Source: Gemmatimonadaceae bacterium
GTDB lineage: Bacteria; Gemmatimonadota; Gemmatimonadetes; Gemmatimonadales; Gemmatimonadaceae
Assembly (NCBI GenBank): GCA_013813715.1
Contig: JACCRF010000034.1
Coordinates: 62,001-126,000 of the forward strand
Length of the DNA: 64,000 nt
Direction: 5' to 3'
Below the pieces are notes generated by a model that saw only the letters and a program-made list of their open reading frames with translations, was not told the DNA's origin and ran no database searches. Shown here piece after piece: positions 52,763-61,196 of this stretch. Made by a program: the position numbers and the translations under genes. Every line of letters begins with the position of its first letter. Position 1 is the stretch's first letter.

Positions 52763-53695
52763 ATGACAAGGATTCTTCGCCGCCCGGACGATGTGGCCGC
52801 GCGTTCGCTGTGGCAGCGCATCAAGGACATTGCGCTAACCGACGTTACGGCGCTCGCGCGGGCCGGCCATATCCAGGGCTCCCTCGAGAAACTCGAGCAA
52901 CTCCTGATCGAGGCCGACTTTGGCGTCGCGACCAGCATGCGCCTGGTCGAGAGCGTTGAGCGCGAAGCGACTCGCGGCGCGATTCGCACGCAGGAGGAAT
53001 TCCTCGCATCACTCGAGGAAGGCGTGGCGCGCTCACTTGGCGCCGACACTGATGACTCGTCGGTCAACTTCGCAGCCGACTCGCCGACGGTGATCCTCGT
53101 CATCGGCGTGAATGGCGCGGGGAAGACAACCTTTATTGGAAAGCTCGCTGCGCTGATGCAGGTTCGCGGAAGGCGCGCACTCGTCGGCGCAGCGGACACT
53201 TTTCGCGCTGGAGCGATTGACCAGCTTCGACGATGGGCCGAGAGGAGCGGCGCGGATTTTGTCGGCGCGCCGGCGGGAACCGATCCGGCCTCCGTCGCCT
53301 TCAATGCGATCGACGCAGCCGTGACTCGCGGGGCTGACGTCGTCATCATCGACACCGCCGGCCGGCTCCACACCAGCTCCGGACTGATGGACGAGCTCAG
53401 GAAGATTCATCGCGTGATCGAGAGGCGGGTTCCCGGCGCACCGCACGAAACACTACTCGTTCTCGACGCGACGATCGGACAGAATGCGATCGCGCAGGCG
53501 CGAACCTTCGGCGAGGCGGTTCCGATCACAGGGCTCGTCATTACCAAGCTCGATGGCACCGCGAAAGGCGGGATCGTAGTTGCGGTTCGGGACGAAATGA
53601 AGATTCCGGTGAAGTTCATCTGCACCGGCGAAACAATGGCCGATATCGAGCCGTTCAACGCCGTCGCATTCGCCCGCGAGCTGGTAGAGGGCTGA
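52763..53695 (+). CDS. ftsY: Signal recognition particle receptor FtsY
   Basis: A 310-residue SRP GTPase. The N domain is helical (LEKLEQLLIEADFGVATSMR). The G domain has VILVIGVNGAGKTTFIGKLA (P-loop), VGAADTFRAGAIDQLRRWAE, DVVIIDTAGRLHTSSGLMDE, LVITKLDGTAKGG and CTGETMADIEPFN. There is no long acidic A domain as in E. coli. It docks ribosome-SRP complexes at the membrane. A TATTTA box eight bases before the ATG (52749-52754) suggests a short or absent leader, but no good -35 was found. Confidence 0.95.
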   Translation: MTRILRRPDDVAARSLWQRIKDIALTDVTALARAGHIQGSLEKLEQLLIEADFGVATSMRLVESVEREATRGAIRTQEEFLASLEEGVARSLGADTDDSSVNFAADSPTVILVIGVNGAGKTTFIGKLAALMQVRGRRALVGAADTFRAGAIDQLRRWAERSGADFVGAPAGTDPASVAFNAIDAAVTRGADVVIIDTAGRLHTSSGLMDELRKIHRVIERRVPGAPHETLLVLDATIGQNAIAQARTFGEAVPITGLVITKLDGTAKGGIVVAVRDEMKIPVKFICTGETMADIEPFNAVAFARELVEG

Positions 53696-53699
53696 CAGC

Positions 53700-55799
53700 T
53701 TGACGGACGGCGAACAGCGACGTTCGGCGCCTGCGAAAGTATATCTGGACATGCCCGTCACCTATCTCAAGGGAGTCGGGCCGATGCGGGCGGAAGCGCT
53801 CGGGCGCCTCGGCATCCGCACCGCGCGCGACTTGCTGTTCCACGTACCCCACCGTTACGAGGACGCGAGCACAGTCAGACCGATTTCGTCTCTCGAACCC
53901 GGAATGGACGCGACAATCGTCGGGCGAGTGATCTCCAAGGGGATCATTCCGACGCGTAGAGGCCTCAGGATATTTCAGGCGGTCGTGCGGGATGAGTCGG
54001 GCATTATCGAAGCGTCGTGGCCTGGACAGCCATTCCTCGACCGCGTGATAGCGAAGGAGGATACTCTGCTCCTCACCGGCACGGTGCGATTCTATCACGG
54101 CCGCCAGCTCCAGCCTCGCGAGTATGTGAACCTCGGCACGGACGCGGCCGGGCTTGCGGGCGGGCGGGTGCTGTCGGTCTACCCCGCGACCGAAGGCCTG
54201 TCGTTCAAGGTCATTCGCGGCATCATCGAGTCGCAACTCGATTCGCTGCTTCCTCTGGTCAGAGAGTTTCTGCCCCCGAGCCTGCTTCGAGAGATGTCCC
54301 TCGTGCTACTGCCCGACGCGCTGAGGATGCTGCACCGGCCGGCTTCGATAGCCGAAGCAATGCGTGGCCGGACGCGCCTGGCGTTCGAGGAGCTGCTCTT
54401 CGTTCACATTCTGCAGCGACGCGCCAACCGGCTGGCCCGCGAGAAGCGCGCCGGCACCGCGTTCACCAATCGCAGGCAGCTCACGAGCGCGCTCAAGGAA
54501 TCGTTGCCGTTCACTCTGACAAAATCCCAGACGGGGGCCATTCGTGAAATCTTCGCGGATATGTGCAGCGACCGAAAAATGCATCGCCTGCTCCAGGGCG
54601 ATGTCGGCAGCGGCAAGACGATCGTTGCCGTTTTCGCATCGCTTCTCGCGATGGAGAACGGATATCAGGCCGCAATCATGGCGCCCACCGAGCTGCTCGC
54701 CGAACAGCACTTCATGACTGCGTCGCATCTCCTCGGAACTATCGGCGTCGAACCGGTGCTCGTCACGGGCAGTTTGACCGGACGGGCGCGCGCGGCGGCA
54801 GCCGAAAGGATGGCATCGCCGGCGCCGCTGCTTGTAATCGGGACTCACGCGCTGATTCAGCAGGGCACCGAGTTTGCCAGGCTCGGGCTCGTTACGGTAG
54901 ACGAGCAGCACCGCTTCGGCGTCGAGCACCGGGCGGCACTGTCGGCCAAGGGCGATTCGCCCGACGTTCTTCTGATGAGTGCTACTCCGATACCTCGCTC
55001 CGTCGCGCTGACGAGATTCGGCGACCTCGATGTGAGTGCGCTTCGCGAGCGGCCCGCGGGAAGGCAGCCAGTGACGACGGTCGTACGCCCGGAGAAAGGG
55101 CGCGAGAAGGCGCTCGCCTTCGTGCGTCGTGAGCTCGACACGGGCCGTCAGGGGTACGTCGTCTATCCAGTTATCGAAGAGTCAGAGAAAACGGATCTCA
55201 AGGCGGCGACGACGATGCATCAGGAACTCTCGATGGGTGTCTTCGCCGGAAAGACAGTCGCTCTGCTGCACGGGCGAATTCCCGCCGCCGAACGTGATTC
55301 GATCATGCGTCGGTTCAGGGATGGCGCAATCGATGTCCTTGTTGCGACAACTGTAATAGAGGTTGGCATCGATGTCGCAAATGCCTCGGTGATGTTGATC
55401 GAGCACCCCGAGCGGTTCGGGCTATCGCAGCTTCATCAGCTCAGGGGGCGAGTTGGGCGGGGGGCGGAAGCATCTTACTGCATCCTCCTCGGCGACTACG
55501 GCCCCGATTCCGCGGAGCGGCTCGAGATTTTCGCGAGTACCGACGACGGCTTCGAGATCGCGGAGGCGGATTATCGAATCCGCGGCTACGGCAACATGTT
55601 CGGCGAGGAACAGAGCGGCGCTCCGCTGTTCAAGGTTGCAGATCTGATCCGCGACGAAGCGCTGAACCTCGAGGCGAGGCAGGTCGCCGAGCGGATCCTC
55701 GATAGCGATCCGGAACTCCAGTTGCCGGAACATGCGGGCATTCGCAAGGTCCTGTCGGCGCGTTACTCGCGCGCGCTGGAGCTTTTCAGGGTGGGGTGA
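53700..55799 (+). CDS. recG: ATP-dependent DNA helicase RecG
   Basis: A 699-residue branch-migration helicase with TTG start four bases after ftsY. An N-terminal wedge/OB domain (TYLKGVGPMRAEALGRLGIR, DLLFHVPHRYEDAS) is followed by helicase motifs: RLLQGDVGSGKTIVAVFASL (Walker A), APTELLAEQHF, VTVDEQHRFGVEHR (DExx), LLMSATPIPRSVALTRFGDL, and VATTVIEVGIDVANASVMLI. C-terminal HQLRGRVGRGAEASYCILLG. It rescues stalled forks. Full length. Confidence 0.96.
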   Translation: MTDGEQRRSAPAKVYLDMPVTYLKGVGPMRAEALGRLGIRTARDLLFHVPHRYEDASTVRPISSLEPGMDATIVGRVISKGIIPTRRGLRIFQAVVRDESGIIEASWPGQPFLDRVIAKEDTLLLTGTVRFYHGRQLQPREYVNLGTDAAGLAGGRVLSVYPATEGLSFKVIRGIIESQLDSLLPLVREFLPPSLLREMSLVLLPDALRMLHRPASIAEAMRGRTRLAFEELLFVHILQRRANRLAREKRAGTAFTNRRQLTSALKESLPFTLTKSQTGAIREIFADMCSDRKMHRLLQGDVGSGKTIVAVFASLLAMENGYQAAIMAPTELLAEQHFMTASHLLGTIGVEPVLVTGSLTGRARAAAAERMASPAPLLVIGTHALIQQGTEFARLGLVTVDEQHRFGVEHRAALSAKGDSPDVLLMSATPIPRSVALTRFGDLDVSALRERPAGRQPVTTVVRPEKGREKALAFVRRELDTGRQGYVVYPVIEESEKTDLKAATTMHQELSMGVFAGKTVALLHGRIPAAERDSIMRRFRDGAIDVLVATTVIEVGIDVANASVMLIEHPERFGLSQLHQLRGRVGRGAEASYCILLGDYGPDSAERLEIFASTDDGFEIAEADYRIRGYGNMFGEEQSGAPLFKVADLIRDEALNLEARQVAERILDSDPELQLPEHAGIRKVLSARYSRALELFRVG

Positions 55800-55834
55800 G
55801 GGGAAAGTACGCGTTGTTAGGGCGCACCTGGAAG

Positions 55835-56374
55835 CTAGCGCTCCGGATTCGCCAGCCGTCGCTTGATTCGCTCCAGCTCGGCGTTCGCCTTCGCCAGATG
55901 ATCGCGGAGACTCGCAATCTCGTCCTCGCGGCTGACGAATACTGTATCCCGCCCTGACGCCACCCTGACCGGCTGTTGAGCGCGAAGTGACTGCATCGAC
56001 TGAGCCGTGCGTCGAAGGACGAGTGCCGGCGCCCGATACCACGAGGTTCCGGGTGTCGCGAGGTAAATGTCGAGCGCGCGGATTCCCTCTCCGAGCGACG
56101 CCGTCCGATTGGCCGGGTCGACTATATACATTGCGCGCCAGAAGGAAACCTCGAGCCCTTCAGGCGTGCCCTTCGCCTTGAGCCCGAAGTCGGCAAGGAT
56201 GCGGTCGGCGCCGACATAATCGCCCGCCTCGGCGCGCCGATCCGCTGCCGCAAGGGCCTCCGCGAATGTGGATGCGGGCTTTGGCCCCTCGGCGACGGCT
56301 GGTACCTTCGCGCAGGCCCCGAGCAGCAGGACAGCAGCGAAAACGGACGTACGAAGCACTGGTATGCGAATCAC
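55835..56374 (-). CDS. Lipoprotein with coiled-coil C-terminus, partner of the histidine kinase
   Basis: A 179-residue protein. The signal peptide ends in a lipobox (VFAAVLLLGACAKVPAVAEG, Cys at about residue 21). A helical repeat region follows (LAAADRRAEAGDYVGADRIL), and the C-terminal 30 residues form a coiled coil (DEIASLRDHLAKANAELERI). No known domain is recognised. The ATG overlaps the stop of the upstream histidine kinase by four bases, so the two are coupled, and it might sense or signal for the kinase at the envelope. Convergent with recG. Confidence 0.75.
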   Translation of the reverse strand: MIRIPVLRTSVFAAVLLLGACAKVPAVAEGPKPASTFAEALAAADRRAEAGDYVGADRILADFGLKAKGTPEGLEVSFWRAMYIVDPANRTASLGEGIRALDIYLATPGTSWYRAPALVLRRTAQSMQSLRAQQPVRVASGRDTVFVSREDEIASLRDHLAKANAELERIKRRLANPER

Positions 56375-57870
56375 GCCACTTCCTCGACGACTGGGGTGCG
56401 GCGGAACGGCGTCCGCCTGGTAATTACTGCGCGCACCGGCAATGTAATCGAAAATGTAGTGCCCCTGCCCAGCGTACTCTCCACCGAGATCGTTCCGCCG
56501 TGCGCCTCTACGATCTCACGCGCTATCGCCAGACCAAGTCCGGTACCCTTTACCGCCGCATATGCCTGGTTGTTCGCCTGGAAGAACTTTTCGAAGATGT
56601 GCGGCAGCTGCTCGGCGGCGATTCCGACTCCCGTGTCCTGCACATCGATGCGCACCTCTGACTCCGATCCCTCCACGACAAGCTCGACCACTCCACCGCG
56701 ATCGGTGAACTTGAAAGCGTTCGACAGCAGGTTGCCGAGCACTTCGTTGATCCTGTCTTCGTCCCAGAGCACGTGCGAGGGAAGGTCCGACCCGCGCACC
56801 ACACGGAACGAGATTTCCCGCTGGAGCGCGAGAACCTGGAACGATGTCTCGAACGAGTGAAGGAAGCGGTCGAGGTCCACCTGCCGCCGCTCGAGCTTGC
56901 CGCCGCCCGCCTCGAACCGGCTTATGTCGAGCAGCCTCTTCACCAGCCGCGTGAGCGTTTGAGCTTGTTTGCCGAGCGTCGCGCAGATCTCGCGTTGTTT
57001 GGGATTCAACTCTCCGTAGATGTTCTCCTGAAGAAGCTCGAGGTAGCCGACGATGACGTTGATCGGCGTCTTGAGCTCATGAGATGCAACCGATACGAAC
57101 TCCGCCTTGAGTTTGTCCAGCTCGGCGAGCTGCGACGTCATCCCCTGGTAGCTCGCCGCGAGACGCCCGAACTCGTCGGTCCTTTTCTCGATCATCGGCA
57201 GCCGCTGCGTGAAGTCGCCATCGGCCACTGCCTTCATTCCGCGTTCGAGGTCGAACACCGGGCGGCTTATTGACCGCGTCAGCCAGATCGCGATGAGAGT
57301 TGCGATGAGGAGAGCGACGGCAAGTGATCCGGCAGCTGTGCGACGTGCGTCAACCGTCGTCGATGCCGCCTCGTCCACGCGCTCTCTCGTCTCATCGGCC
57401 AGCCGCGCGTTGGCGCGGCCGATCGCGCGCTCGATCGTCAGCAGCGCGGGGCGCGTCCGCTGCGACGAGATTTCTTCGGCTGTGTTGGCCGCTCCCGCCG
57501 CCGCCGCCGCGAACTCGGCTTCGGTGGAAGCACGGAGTGACAGCACCGCGTTCGATATGTCCGTCGCGGCTTCGCGGCTGGAGTAGCGGGATAGCGAGTC
57601 CGCGGTGGCGCTCAGCTTGTCGAGATGCTCCCTCATCCTTATGAGGCTCGCGCTGTCGGCGACGAGAACGAGCGCATCTTCGAGGCGCTTCACCTCATCG
57701 GTGCGCTCCCTGAAGTTTCCAAGAAGCAGCGACGCGGCGAACTCACGGTCGCGCAGACTTCGAGTCGTCTGATGAACAGACTCGAGCGAACGAAGTGCGA
57801 GCAGCAAGGGAACGAGCAGGATGATCGTGATCGAAACGATCCCGAGGCCCAGCCGTGTGCGCAGCTTCAT
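56371..57870 (-). CDS. Membrane-bound sensor histidine kinase
   Basis: A 499-residue kinase. Two membrane spans (SITIILLVPLLLALRSL and AAGSLAVALLIATLIAIWLT) flank a periplasmic helical sensor of about 150 residues, followed by HAMP (ISRPVFDLERGMKAVADGDF), HisKA with phospho-acceptor H264 (FVSVASHELKTPINVIVGYL) and the ATPase boxes INEVLGNLLSNAFKFTD, DTGVGIAAEQ, FEKFFQAN and GTGLGLAIAREIVEAHGG. No response regulator gene is adjacent; the downstream gene encodes a coupled lipoprotein. The signal is unknown. It is divergent from asnS, 68 bases away. Confidence 0.92.
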   Translation of the reverse strand: MKLRTRLGLGIVSITIILLVPLLLALRSLESVHQTTRSLRDREFAASLLLGNFRERTDEVKRLEDALVLVADSASLIRMREHLDKLSATADSLSRYSSREAATDISNAVLSLRASTEAEFAAAAAGAANTAEEISSQRTRPALLTIERAIGRANARLADETRERVDEAASTTVDARRTAAGSLAVALLIATLIAIWLTRSISRPVFDLERGMKAVADGDFTQRLPMIEKRTDEFGRLAASYQGMTSQLAELDKLKAEFVSVASHELKTPINVIVGYLELLQENIYGELNPKQREICATLGKQAQTLTRLVKRLLDISRFEAGGGKLERRQVDLDRFLHSFETSFQVLALQREISFRVVRGSDLPSHVLWDEDRINEVLGNLLSNAFKFTDRGGVVELVVEGSESEVRIDVQDTGVGIAAEQLPHIFEKFFQANNQAYAAVKGTGLGLAIAREIVEAHGGTISVESTLGRGTTFSITLPVRAVITRRTPFRRTPVVEEVA

Positions 57871-57876
57871 ACGCGG

Positions 57877-57905
57877 TTGACACCCCTATCCATCGCGTCT
57901 AGCTT
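57877..57905 (+). promoter_or_regulatory. asnS promoter
   Basis: TTGACA (57877-57882), 17-base spacer, TAGCTT (57900-57905). Transcription would begin near 57912 and give a leader of about 27 bases before the asnS ATG at 57939. It lies in the divergent gap next to the histidine kinase gene. Confidence 0.6.
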
Positions 57906-57938
57906 GCCGCGCAATTGCCGCCCTGAACGATCTCCCAA

Positions 57939-59240
57939 ATGACTTCCCCATACGCACGTATAACCGAGCTGAACACTCACATCGGACAGGTTGTCCGTGT
58001 GAGGGGCTGGGTGACGCACCTGCGTTCCTCCGGCAAAGTCGCGTTCGTGGTGATGCGCGATGGCAGCGGAACGCTCCAGTGTGTTCTGGTGAAAGTTAGT
58101 CTGCCCGCGGAGACGTGGGAACAGTACGGCGGTCTATCCCATGAAACGACGATCGAGGTGGCTGGAGAGGTACGATCCGATAAGCGCGCTCCGGGGGGAG
58201 TGGAGCTGGCAGTGACGTCGCTTACGATCACCGGCCCGAGTCCGGCGGATTACCCGATCCAGCCCAAGGAGCACGGGATCGACTTTCTGCTCGATCGCCG
58301 TCACCTCTGGTTGCGGAGCGGCCGCCAGCGAGCGATCGCTCGCGTCCGGCACGAGATCGAGCAGGCGATCCGCGATTTCTTTCACAAGCGTGATTTCACG
58401 CTCGTGGATACCCCGATACTCACCGCGGCGATTGGCGAGCGCAGCGGCCTGTTTTCGACGGAGTACTTCGATGAGGGCACGGCCTATTTGGCGCAGACCG
58501 GTCAGCTCTACGGCGAAGCTGCGGCCGCGGCGCTCGGACGCATCTATTGCTTTGGGCCGACGTTCCGCGCCGAGAAATCCAAGACGCGGCGCCACCTCTC
58601 CGAGTTCTGGATGGTCGAACCCGAGGTCGCGTTCAACGACTCGGACGACAACATGCGCCTCCAGGAGGAGTTCGTGTCGTACATTGTTCAGCGGTGTCTC
58701 GAACGACGTCGCGACGAGCTGATCGAGCTCGAACGGGATCTGTCGAAGTTGGAGACCGTTGTCGCCCCGTTTCCGCGCATCGACTACTCCGATGCGGTCC
58801 GCCTTCTCGAGAGAAAGGGAAGTGGCGTGAAATGGGGTGACGATCTTGGCGCCGAGGACGAGACACTCCTTGTGGAGGGCCACGACCGGCCGGTGTTCGT
58901 ATTCAACTATCCCAAGGAGGCGAAAGCCTTCTATATGAAGGAGAACCCAGACGATCCGCGCACTGTGCTGTGCAACGACTGCCTCGCTCCCGAAGGCTTC
59001 GGCGAGATCATCGGCGGGTCGCAGCGCGAGGATGATCACGATCGTCTGTTGCGTCGCATCGAGGAGGAGAAACTGCCCATTGATGCGTATGGCTGGTATC
59101 TCGATCTCAGAAAGTACGGAACGTTCGTTCACTCAGGCTTCGGTCTCGGACTCGAGCGAACGGTCGCCTGGATCTGCGGGCTGCCACACGTCCGCGAGGC
59201 GATCGCCTTTCCGCGCATGATGCATCGGCTGAGGCCCTGA
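57939..59240 (+). CDS. asnS: Asparaginyl-tRNA synthetase
   Basis: A 433-residue class II synthetase. An N-terminal OB anticodon-binding domain (VVRVRGWVTHLRSSGKVAFV) is followed by the catalytic core: motif 2 FRAEKSKTRRHLSEFWMVEP, VFVFNYPKEAKAFYMKENPD, IIGGSQREDDHDRLLRR and motif 3 HSGFGLGLERTVAWICGLPH. The FWMVEPE and SGFGLGLER forms separate AsnRS from AspRS, so tRNA-Asn is probably charged directly. Some archaeal-type non-discriminating AspRS look similar; that is the main alternative. Confidence 0.92.
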   Translation: MTSPYARITELNTHIGQVVRVRGWVTHLRSSGKVAFVVMRDGSGTLQCVLVKVSLPAETWEQYGGLSHETTIEVAGEVRSDKRAPGGVELAVTSLTITGPSPADYPIQPKEHGIDFLLDRRHLWLRSGRQRAIARVRHEIEQAIRDFFHKRDFTLVDTPILTAAIGERSGLFSTEYFDEGTAYLAQTGQLYGEAAAAALGRIYCFGPTFRAEKSKTRRHLSEFWMVEPEVAFNDSDDNMRLQEEFVSYIVQRCLERRRDELIELERDLSKLETVVAPFPRIDYSDAVRLLERKGSGVKWGDDLGAEDETLLVEGHDRPVFVFNYPKEAKAFYMKENPDDPRTVLCNDCLAPEGFGEIIGGSQREDDHDRLLRRIEEEKLPIDAYGWYLDLRKYGTFVHSGFGLGLERTVAWICGLPHVREAIAFPRMMHRLRP

Positions 59241-59247
59241 CCCGGTA

Positions 59248-59266
59248 ACGGGTACCGGTTACCCGT
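59248..59266. terminator. Palindrome between convergent asnS and mazG, possible bidirectional terminator
   Basis: ACGGGTA (59248-59254) and TACCCGT (59260-59266) form a perfect 7-base stem with a 5-base loop. It overlaps the mazG stop codon and lies eight bases after the asnS stop. No T-run follows. A related GGGTTAC/GGTAAC motif occurs at 31385-31400. Confidence 0.35.
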
Positions 59267-60038
59267 GTTCGCCGGCCTTGACCTCGTCCCAGATCGCGTC
59301 AAGCCTGTCGATTCCTTCCTCCCGGAGCACGAGGCCCCGTTGCCGAGCGATGCGCTCCACTTCGCGAAATCGCGTCTCGAATTTCGCGTTCGCGCGGTCG
59401 AGCGCGAGCGACGCGTGCACGCCTGCCTTACGACACAGGTTGACGCACGCGAATAGCAGATCACCGAGTTCTGCCTCGAGCAGCGCATGGGATTCATCCG
59501 GCGGCCCGGAATGACCGGCCGCGGAATGCCCGCGAAGGTGGTCTCTAACCTCGCCGAGCTCTTCCGACACTTTGTCGGCCGGGCCATTCGCATCGGGCCA
59601 GTCGAACCCGACGCCGGCGGCGCGATCCTGCAGGCGGTGAGCGCGGTGCAGCGCCGGCAGCGCCGCGGGAAGCCCGTCGGCGATGGAATCGCGCTTCTTC
59701 GATTTCATCTTCTCCCACGGCTCTTTCACGCCATCGCCGTACAGGTGCGGATGGCGCGCCTTCATCTTCGCGATGAGGCCCCGCGCGACATCCCCGACAT
59801 CGAACTCGCCGCGTTCCTCGGCTATCACCGAATGAAACAGCACCTGGAGCAGCACGTCGCCGAGCTCCTCGCGCATGAGCGCGGCGTTGCCTTCGCGGAG
59901 CGCTTCGTCCAGCTCGTGCGATTCCTCCATCAGGTACGGGCGAAGCGACTCATGCGTTTGAGCCGCGTCCCAGTCGCAGCGCTTTCGGAGATCCTGCATC
60001 AACGTCACCGTGTCGTTCAGCGTCATTCTGTCGTCCAT
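59259..60038 (-). CDS. mazG: Nucleoside triphosphate pyrophosphohydrolase MazG
   Basis: A 259-residue house-cleaning NTP pyrophosphatase. The first MazG domain has the metal motif MEESHELDEALREGN (EExxE) and REELGDVLLQVLFHSVIAEE, followed by KMKARHPHLYGD. The second domain carries EAELGDLLFACVNLCRKAGV. Length matches the two-domain E. coli type. It hydrolyses abnormal or excess NTPs and can lower ppGpp. Convergent with asnS and divergent from alr; no toxin gene accompanies it. Confidence 0.93.
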   Translation of the reverse strand: MDDRMTLNDTVTLMQDLRKRCDWDAAQTHESLRPYLMEESHELDEALREGNAALMREELGDVLLQVLFHSVIAEERGEFDVGDVARGLIAKMKARHPHLYGDGVKEPWEKMKSKKRDSIADGLPAALPALHRAHRLQDRAAGVGFDWPDANGPADKVSEELGEVRDHLRGHSAAGHSGPPDESHALLEAELGDLLFACVNLCRKAGVHASLALDRANAKFETRFREVERIARQRGLVLREEGIDRLDAIWDEVKAGEHG

Positions 60039-60103
60039 GCGGCCGTCGCTCGCTAGATTGGCGTTGTGAATGCAATTCTATCCGGCACTCTCGCGTCCCG
60101 CCA

Positions 60104-61195
60104 ATGTCCGAGTCGTTAGAGCGCGCCTGGATGGAGGTAGACCTTCGCGCCCTGGTCGCGAACGGCGCTGCCCTGCGCGACTGGTCAGGCGTACCCCTTC
60201 TTCCGATGGTGAAGGCGGACGCGTACGGCCTCGGCGCCGAGAGCGTAGCGCACGCGCTTGAGCAGCTCGAACCATGGGGGTATGGCGTTGCGACAGTAGT
60301 TGAAGGGGCGGAACTTCGTGCGTGCGGCATCGCGCGGCCGATCCTCGTTTTCAATCCGCTGTTGTCCGAAGAGCTCGAGGCAGCGAGCGCCGCTGGTCTA
60401 ACGCCGACACTCGGCTCGCGACATGCGATAGAGCAGTGGGCGATTCACGGAAAGGCGTATCACCTGTCGATCGACACCGGGATGTCGCGCGCCGGTGTTC
60501 CGTGGCGTGACATCCCGGGTCTGCGAGATGTTCTCGCCGTCCATCCGCCCGAAGGCGTGTTCACCCACTTTCATTCCGCCGAACTGAACGACGATACGAT
60601 GGCGGTGCAGGAAAACCGCTTCCGCAAGGCGGTGGCTCAGCTTCCGTCGGCTCCCCGCGTGCTGCACGCCGAAGGAAGCGCGGCGATCGAGCGGCATCAT
60701 CGGTCCGAATGGTCGGTAATCCGTCCGGGTGTATTTCTCTACGGTGTGGGAAGCGGCGAAGGGTCGCTCGTCGCCCCGCGGCCGGTGATTCACGTGCGGG
60801 CGCGTGTCGTGGAGACGCGTTGGGTGGAGCCGGGCGACACGGTGAGCTACGATGCCACCTGGACCGCGCCGTCGCGCCGGCTCATCGCGACCATTCCGAT
60901 GGGGTATGCGGACGGCTATCCCCGTTCCCTCAGCAATGCTGGTCGCGGCGTCGTGCGGGGCCGCGAAGTCACAATCGCCGGACGAGTTACGATGGATATG
61001 ATAATGCTCGACGTCACAGACACCGGGTGCGAGGTCGGCGACGTCGTGACGATGATCGGTTCGCCCGCTGTTGGCAACGCTACGCTCGATGCGGCCGCGC
61101 TCGATGCCGCCGCGGTCGCAAGGCTAGCAGAGATGTCACACTACGAGCTGCTGACCGGTCTCCGCGGCCGCCTTCGCCGCGTATACGTGACCTGA
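60104..61195 (+). CDS. alr: Alanine racemase
   Basis: A 363-residue PLP enzyme that makes D-alanine for peptidoglycan. The PLP lysine is K37 in LPMVKADAYGLGAESVAHAL. Other motifs are YHLSIDTGMSRAGVPW, the EGSAAIERH and VIRPGVFLYGVGSGEG strands, and the C-terminal VSYDATW with the second catalytic Tyr, then IPMGYADGYPRSLSNAGRGV and GRVTMDMIMLDVTD. Complete. It leads a short operon with deoB and cdd and supplies the pathway of the dcw cluster. Confidence 0.94.
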   Translation: MSESLERAWMEVDLRALVANGAALRDWSGVPLLPMVKADAYGLGAESVAHALEQLEPWGYGVATVVEGAELRACGIARPILVFNPLLSEELEAASAAGLTPTLGSRHAIEQWAIHGKAYHLSIDTGMSRAGVPWRDIPGLRDVLAVHPPEGVFTHFHSAELNDDTMAVQENRFRKAVAQLPSAPRVLHAEGSAAIERHHRSEWSVIRPGVFLYGVGSGEGSLVAPRPVIHVRARVVETRWVEPGDTVSYDATWTAPSRRLIATIPMGYADGYPRSLSNAGRGVVRGREVTIAGRVTMDMIMLDVTDTGCEVGDVVTMIGSPAVGNATLDAAALDAAAVARLAEMSHYELLTGLRGRLRRVYVT

Positions 61196-61196
61196 A

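Noticed and set aside
57939-59240. Non-discriminating aspartyl-tRNA synthetase instead of AsnRS
   Set aside because: Motif forms FWMVEPE and HSGFGLGLER and the short bacterial OB-core layout favour AsnRS; kept only as an alternative.
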